Positions 4,855-8,069 of a DNA stretch of 8,069 bases are shown piece after piece. The DNA is taken from contig DBQZ01000004.1 in assembly GCA_002305435.1 (NCBI GenBank), positions 1 through 8,069 of the forward strand, read 5' to 3'. The stretch comes from Clostridiales bacterium UBA1381 (lineage in GTDB: Bacteria; Bacillota; Clostridia; UBA1381). Every line of letters starts with the position of its first letter. The stretch's first letter is position 1. Under the pieces are notes generated by a model. That model was not told the DNA's origin. It saw nothing but the letters and a program-made list of their open reading frames with translations, and searched no databases. Made by a program: the position numbers and the translations under genes.

Positions 4855-5620
4855 TATTTCCAATATATATAAGACTTTCCATGCGGGTACGGTTGATGAA
4901 AAGAAACTGTTCGAGGGCTTTTCACTCGAGATTGGAGACGGCGAATTTGTGGCGGTTATCGGTTCCAACGGTTCGGGTAAGACCACTATGCTCAACATCA
5001 TTTCCGGCGATATTCGTCCCGACAGCGGTACGGTATCATTGAATGGCCGTGATATGTCGCAGATGAAGAATTTTAAGCGTGCCGCAGTTATAGGACGTGT
5101 GTTTCAGGATCCGTCTGTCGGAACGTGCCCGTCAATGACGATATGGGAGAATATGTCGATAGCCGATAATAAAGGCCAGCGGTATGGGTTATCATTCGGG
5201 CTCAATAAAAAGCGAAAGGATTTCTACAGGGAACAGCTTGAGCTTTTGGGCATGGGTTTAGAGGACAGGATGAATACGCTTGCCGGGGCGCTTTCCGGCG
5301 GACAGCGTCAGGCGCTTGCAATGATAATGGCGACGATGGTAAGGCCGGAGCTTTTGCTGCTCGATGAGCATACGGCAGCTCTTGACCCGAAGTCAAGCGA
5401 TACCGTAATGATGCTGACGGAAAAGATAGTGCGTGAAAAAAAGATAACAACGCTTATGGTTACGCATAACCTGCGCTATGCCGCAGAGTACGGTACACGG
5501 ACGATAATGATGCACGAGGGTGAAACCGTCCTTGACGTTTCCGGTGAAGAGCGTGCGTCTAAGAACATATCGGATTATCTGGCGGTATTTAATGAAATAA
5601 GCATAGAATGTGGAAATTAA
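4838..5620 (+). CDS. ABC importer ATP-binding protein, COG1101 type
   Basis: This 260-residue ATPase has all ABC motifs: Walker A GSNGSGKTT (residues 42-50), Q-loop Gln90 in VFQDP, signature LSGGQ (152-156), Walker B LLLLD with catalytic Glu177, D-loop ALDP (181-184) and the switch His210 (VTHN). DEHTAALDPKS in place of the usual DEPTSALD is characteristic of the ATPases paired with TrpX-like systems. The start is probably GTG 4838, seven bases after AGAGGA; GTG 4847 (MLSISNIYKTF) is an alternative that looks like the usual family start. Both overlap the permease gene. It powers import by the permease dimer. It is the last gene of the operon, and a strong terminator follows nine bases after its stop. 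Confidence 0.95.
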   Translation: MIYVLSISNIYKTFHAGTVDEKKLFEGFSLEIGDGEFVAVIGSNGSGKTTMLNIISGDIRPDSGTVSLNGRDMSQMKNFKRAAVIGRVFQDPSVGTCPSMTIWENMSIADNKGQRYGLSFGLNKKRKDFYREQLELLGMGLEDRMNTLAGALSGGQRQALAMIMATMVRPELLLLDEHTAALDPKSSDTVMMLTEKIVREKKITTLMVTHNLRYAAEYGTRTIMMHEGETVLDVSGEERASKNISDYLAVFNEISIECGN

Positions 5621-5628
5621 ATATTGAT

Positions 5629-5667
5629 ATACAGACGTCTGCAAAAAAGCGGGCGTCTGTATTTTTT
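5629..5667 (+). terminator. Intrinsic terminator of the ABC importer operon
   Basis: ATACAGACG (5629-5637) and CGTCTGTAT (5654-5662) form a perfect nine-pair stem, with a possible inner GC pair, followed by a run of six T ending at 5667. It lies just after the ATPase stop and separates the importer from the heat-shock operon. Confidence 0.9.
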
Positions 5668-5701
5668 ATGAATTTTTCCAAAATGAGATACAGCTGCCGC
5701 T

Positions 5702-5742
5702 GAAAAAAATCAAAGCCGTAACCTCGGGCTTAAGGTTTTTTC
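5702..5742 (+). terminator. Possible second, bidirectional terminator
   Basis: AACCT (5720-5724) and AGGTT (5733-5737) pair, followed by a T-run to 5741; a run of A upstream (5703-5709) can pair with that T-run. An alternative stem, AAGCC (5713-5717) with GGCTT (5727-5731), excludes the first. It could be a backup terminator before the hrcA promoter. The stems are short, so the call is weak. Confidence 0.4.
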
Positions 5743-5833
5743 GCCTTGTATAAAAACGTCATATCGGGACATCTTATACTATGCGGTGAATTAGCATAAT
5801 TTGTGAATTTTTTATGAAATAAGGAAAAATCAC

Positions 5834-5862
5834 TTGACAAATGGGGCGAATAGTGGTATTTT
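5834..5862 (+). promoter_or_regulatory. Sigma-A promoter of the hrcA operon
   Basis: TTGACA (5834-5839), a 17-base spacer and TATTTT (5857-5862) precede the CIRCE element. A better -10 sequence, TATAAT at 5862-5867, is 22 bases away, too far for this -35, so TATTTT is the more likely partner. Start near 5869 places CIRCE at the very 5' end of the transcript. Confidence 0.75.
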
Positions 5863-5869
5863 ATAATTG

Positions 5870-5896
5870 TTAGCACTCAGGGTAGTTGAGTGCTAA
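5870..5896 (+). promoter_or_regulatory. CIRCE operator (HrcA binding site)
   Basis: TTAGCACTC (5870-5878), nine spacer bases, and GAGTGCTAA (5888-5896) match the CIRCE consensus in both arms and in spacing. HrcA binds it to repress class I heat-shock genes, with GroE normally needed to keep HrcA active. The site lies between the promoter and the hrcA start, so the operon is autoregulated. Confidence 0.98.
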
Positions 5897-5916
5897 AATG
5901 AAACGAGGCGGTAAAA

Positions 5917-6957
5917 ATGGATTTGAATGACAGAAAGAAAAAAATCCTTCAGGCCATTATCGACGAATATATAGGAACCGCCGAGCCTGTGGGTTCACGG
6001 GCTATCTCCAAAAAGAAGGAGCTGGGCCTTTCAAGTGCGACAATTCGCAATGAAATGGCAGATCTTGAGGACATGGGCTATCTTATCCAGCCGCATACCT
6101 CGGCCGGGCGGATACCGTCAGATGAAGGATACAGGTTTTATGTAAACTCGCTGATGAGTAAATACCAGATAGGCTTAGAAGCCATAGACCGGCTCAGGGA
6201 AGAGCTGGGACGCCAGGTGCAGAGGATGGAAACTATGGTAAGGAAAGCTGGTTTCATAGCATCTGTGCTTACGGAATATGCGGCAGTGGTTACGACTCCG
6301 GAAACGGGGCAGTCCAAAATACGCAAGATAGACCTTGTGCATCTGGGCGGGGGCATGGTAATGCTTATCGCCGTAACCCAGAGCGGTACTGTAAAAAATC
6401 GTGTTATGGCAATAGAACTGGGAGATGAGGTCTGCGCAACGCTGGCAGAGGTTTTAAATAGGGAGCTTTGCGGGCTTACAGCCGATGAGATAGATTTTGA
6501 AACAATCCAGCGTCTTAACGGGAAGATTTCCGAAAAGCTTGCGCTTCATCCGAAGATACTGATAAAGATACTTGACTTTGTTTATGAAACTGTTTCCTCG
6601 CTTGACGAGAGGGAGGTTTACGTGAACAATATGAATTCTATCCTGCAGTATCCGGAATACAGCAACGTTCAAAAAGCCAGAGAGGTATTCGGTTTCCTTG
6701 AGGACAGGGCGAATCTGAAAAAGCTCTTGGCAGGCGGCGGTGATGAGATAAGCGTAAAGATAGGTTCTGAAACCGGAGCCGAGGAGCTTAAGGACACAAG
6801 CCTTGTTACCGTTGGCTATACGGTTGATGGAAAACCGGGAGGCAAAATAGGCATAATAGGCCCGAAGAGGATGAACTATTCAAAGGTATTTGCAAGCCTT
6901 GATGTCATCGCAAAGCAGCTTGACAGCATATTGCGCTTATATATGGATGATGAGTAA
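5917..6957 (+). CDS. hrcA: Heat-inducible transcription repressor HrcA
   Basis: This 346-residue protein is full length for HrcA. The N-terminal winged helix contains EYIGTAEPVGSRAISKK and LSSATIRNEMADLEDMGYLIQPHTSAGRIPSDEGYRFYV (about residues 17-77), the diagnostic DNA-binding signature. The middle forms the GAF-like and dimerisation domain, and the C-terminus GGKIGIIGPKRMNYSKVFASLDVIAKQL is typical. The ATG at 5917 follows GAGGCGG by five bases. It is the first gene of hrcA-grpE-dnaK, downstream of its own CIRCE site. It represses this operon, and elsewhere in Bacillota groESL, until heat shock diverts the chaperonin. No unusual residue changes are visible. Confidence 0.98.
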   Translation: MDLNDRKKKILQAIIDEYIGTAEPVGSRAISKKKELGLSSATIRNEMADLEDMGYLIQPHTSAGRIPSDEGYRFYVNSLMSKYQIGLEAIDRLREELGRQVQRMETMVRKAGFIASVLTEYAAVVTTPETGQSKIRKIDLVHLGGGMVMLIAVTQSGTVKNRVMAIELGDEVCATLAEVLNRELCGLTADEIDFETIQRLNGKISEKLALHPKILIKILDFVYETVSSLDEREVYVNNMNSILQYPEYSNVQKAREVFGFLEDRANLKKLLAGGGDEISVKIGSETGAEELKDTSLVTVGYTVDGKPGGKIGIIGPKRMNYSKVFASLDVIAKQLDSILRLYMDDE

Positions 6958-7058
6958 GGCAGAAAGAAGAGCTTAAGTATCCGCTTTGTATGGGCGGTGC
7001 GAGGTTAATTTTCTGTGTTATGACTTGAACTTTTGCCGGAAGCGGCGGGAGGATCAGC

Positions 7059-7070
7059 ATGAAAGGATGA
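7059..7070 (+). other. Three-codon reading frame with strong ribosome site before grpE
   Basis: GGGAGGA (7047-7053) sits five bases before ATG AAA GGA TGA (7059-7070). This site is stronger than the one nearest the grpE ATG (AAAGGA, about 12 bases away). The mini-frame is in phase with grpE, and its TGA lies nine bases before the grpE ATG. It could load ribosomes that re-initiate on grpE, or mark a former longer start. Coding meaning is doubtful; the layout is directly visible. Confidence 0.4.
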
Positions 7071-7079
7071 TGTAACAAA

Positions 7080-7613
7080 ATGAAAAATCAGGACGACATC
7101 AACGAAGAGAACGTATCCCAGGAACAGCCTGAGACGGAAGCGCCACAGGCGGAGGAGACATGCTCAAGAGAAGAAGAGCTTGAGGCTAAGATAAAGGACT
7201 GGGAAAACAAATATATGCGTATGTTTGCCGAGTACGATAATTTCAAGAAGCGTTCGGCAAGGGAAAAGGATGCCCGCTACGGCGATGCGGTTATCGACAC
7301 CATATCGGCGATACTGCCGATTGCAGACAGCTTGGAGCTGGCTTTGGCAGCAGAGGCTGTTTCTGATGACGCTAAGGCGTTTAAGGAGGGCATGGAGAAG
7401 GTAAAGAAGCAGTTTTTGGATTCTCTTGAAAAGATGGGCGTGAAGCCCATAGAAGCTGTAGGCGAGCATTTTGACCCGAATCTTCATAATGCCGTTATGC
7501 ACGTTGAGGATGAAACTGTTGACGATAATACAATAGTAGAAGAGTTCATGAAGGGCTACATATATAATAATGACAGGGTAGTCCGTTACAGCATGGTAAA
7601 AGTAGCAAACTGA
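7080..7613 (+). CDS. grpE: Nucleotide exchange factor GrpE
   Basis: This 177-residue protein has the standard GrpE layout: a disordered acidic N-terminus (about 1-30, rich in Glu and Gln), a long dimerising helix with EEELEAKIKDWENKYMRMFAEYDNFKKRS (about 31-60), and a C-terminal beta domain with GVKPIEAVGEHFDPNLHNAVMHVEDE and ending VVRYSMVKVAN. It exchanges ADP for ATP on DnaK and acts as a thermosensor. It lies 122 bases after hrcA; that gap holds no other gene, only weak short hairpins and a three-codon frame. The ATG at 7080 is the only start consistent with the family; an in-frame ATG at 7059 is cut off by TGA. dnaK begins 25 bases after its stop, so the two are co-transcribed under CIRCE control. 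Confidence 0.98.
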   Translation: MKNQDDINEENVSQEQPETEAPQAEETCSREEELEAKIKDWENKYMRMFAEYDNFKKRSAREKDARYGDAVIDTISAILPIADSLELALAAEAVSDDAKAFKEGMEKVKKQFLDSLEKMGVKPIEAVGEHFDPNLHNAVMHVEDETVDDNTIVEEFMKGYIYNNDRVVRYSMVKVAN

Positions 7614-7638
7614 GCAAATTATTGAGGAGGAATATAAA

Positions 7639-8069
7639 ATGGGAAAGATTATAGGAATTGACCTTGGTACAACAAACTCTTGCGTGGCGGTTATGGAGGG
7701 CGGAAACCCGACCGTTATAACAAACTCTGAGGGTGCAAGAACAACTCCCTCAGTAGTAGCGTTCACAAAGGACGGCGAGAGAATAGTCGGTCAGGTGGCA
7801 AAACGTCAGGCAGTAACAAACGCTGACCGCACGATTATGTCCATAAAGCGTCACATGGGTGAAAATTACAAGGTAAATATAGACGGCAAGCAGTTCTCAC
7901 CGCAGGAAATATCGGCGATGATACTGACAAAGCTTAAGCAGGACGCAGAAGCATACCTTGGCGAGCCGGTAACGCAGGCAGTTATTACCGTTCCGGCATA
8001 CTTCAACGATTCGCAGCGTCAGGCAACAAAGGATGCCGGCAAGATCGCAGGCCTTGAGGTTGAGCGTAT
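7639..8069 (+). CDS. dnaK: Chaperone DnaK (Hsp70), N-terminal part, cut by window end
   Basis: The first 143 codons of DnaK are present and the frame is open at the end of the window. The start MGKIIGIDLGTTNSCVAVMEGG contains the phosphate-1 ATP-binding motif (residues 6-14), followed by ARTTPSVVAF, IMSIKRHMG and EPVTQAVITVPAYFNDSQRQATKDAGKIAGLEVER, all standard. The segment between KRHMG and SPQEIS is short: the insert of about two dozen residues found in Gram-negative DnaK is absent, which supports a Gram-positive origin. GAGGAGG stands ten bases before the ATG at 7639. It is the ATP-dependent foldase of the operon, partnered by the GrpE just upstream; dnaJ often follows but lies outside the window. 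Confidence 0.98.
   Translation, partial: MGKIIGIDLGTTNSCVAVMEGGNPTVITNSEGARTTPSVVAFTKDGERIVGQVAKRQAVTNADRTIMSIKRHMGENYKVNIDGKQFSPQEISAMILTKLKQDAEAYLGEPVTQAVITVPAYFNDSQRQATKDAGKIAGLEVER

Noticed and set aside
1..8069. CRISPR array, tRNA, rRNA, insertion sequence or phage integrase.
   Set aside because: No regularly spaced repeats, cloverleaf-like sequence, transposase or integrase motif was seen on either strand.

Overview
The window looks like a chromosomal segment from a low-to-mid-GC Gram-positive bacterium, most likely a member of the Clostridia (Bacillota). The support is a canonical CIRCE element in front of an hrcA-grpE-dnaK heat-shock operon, a DnaK N-terminus that lacks the insert typical of Gram-negative DnaK, strong Shine-Dalgarno sequences, near-consensus housekeeping promoters with 17-bp spacers, and a DUF2089-type regulator. 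A gut Clostridia lineage would fit, but genus cannot be read from the sequence.

Region 1 (1-2700, leftward, AT-rich, accessory in character) holds two small operons built alike: a DNA-binding protein first, then very small membrane proteins in overlapping or abutting frames. Operon A (promoter 1529-1557) encodes an XRE-family repressor, a four-helix membrane protein, a three-helix membrane protein and a 96-residue soluble protein. Three copies of a 14-bp palindrome surround its promoter, which suggests autoregulation. Operon B (promoter 2645-2673) encodes a DUF2089-like regulator, a three-helix membrane protein and a tandem paralogue of that protein broken by a single frameshift. A 9-bp perfect inverted repeat straddles its -10. 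Both operons are followed by a related hairpin-containing repeat (1-53 and 1606-1659), so they may be two versions of one modular cassette.

Region 2 (2700-5670, rightward) is a three-gene ABC importer operon of the TrpX-like type: lipoprotein substrate-binding protein, permease and ATPase. It starts from a perfect-consensus promoter. Its short leader carries an intrinsic terminator before the first gene (probable attenuation) and three copies of an 8-base motif. A 12-bp hairpin separates the binding-protein gene from the permease gene, and a strong terminator ends the operon.

Region 3 (5670-8069, rightward) is the class I heat-shock operon: promoter, CIRCE, hrcA, grpE and the first 143 codons of dnaK, which runs off the window. 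A three-codon reading frame with a strong ribosome binding site lies just upstream of grpE and in frame with it.

The least explained part is region 1: two regulator-plus-micro-membrane-protein operons back to back, with visible operators and a shared 3' repeat. I can describe its structure but not its function.
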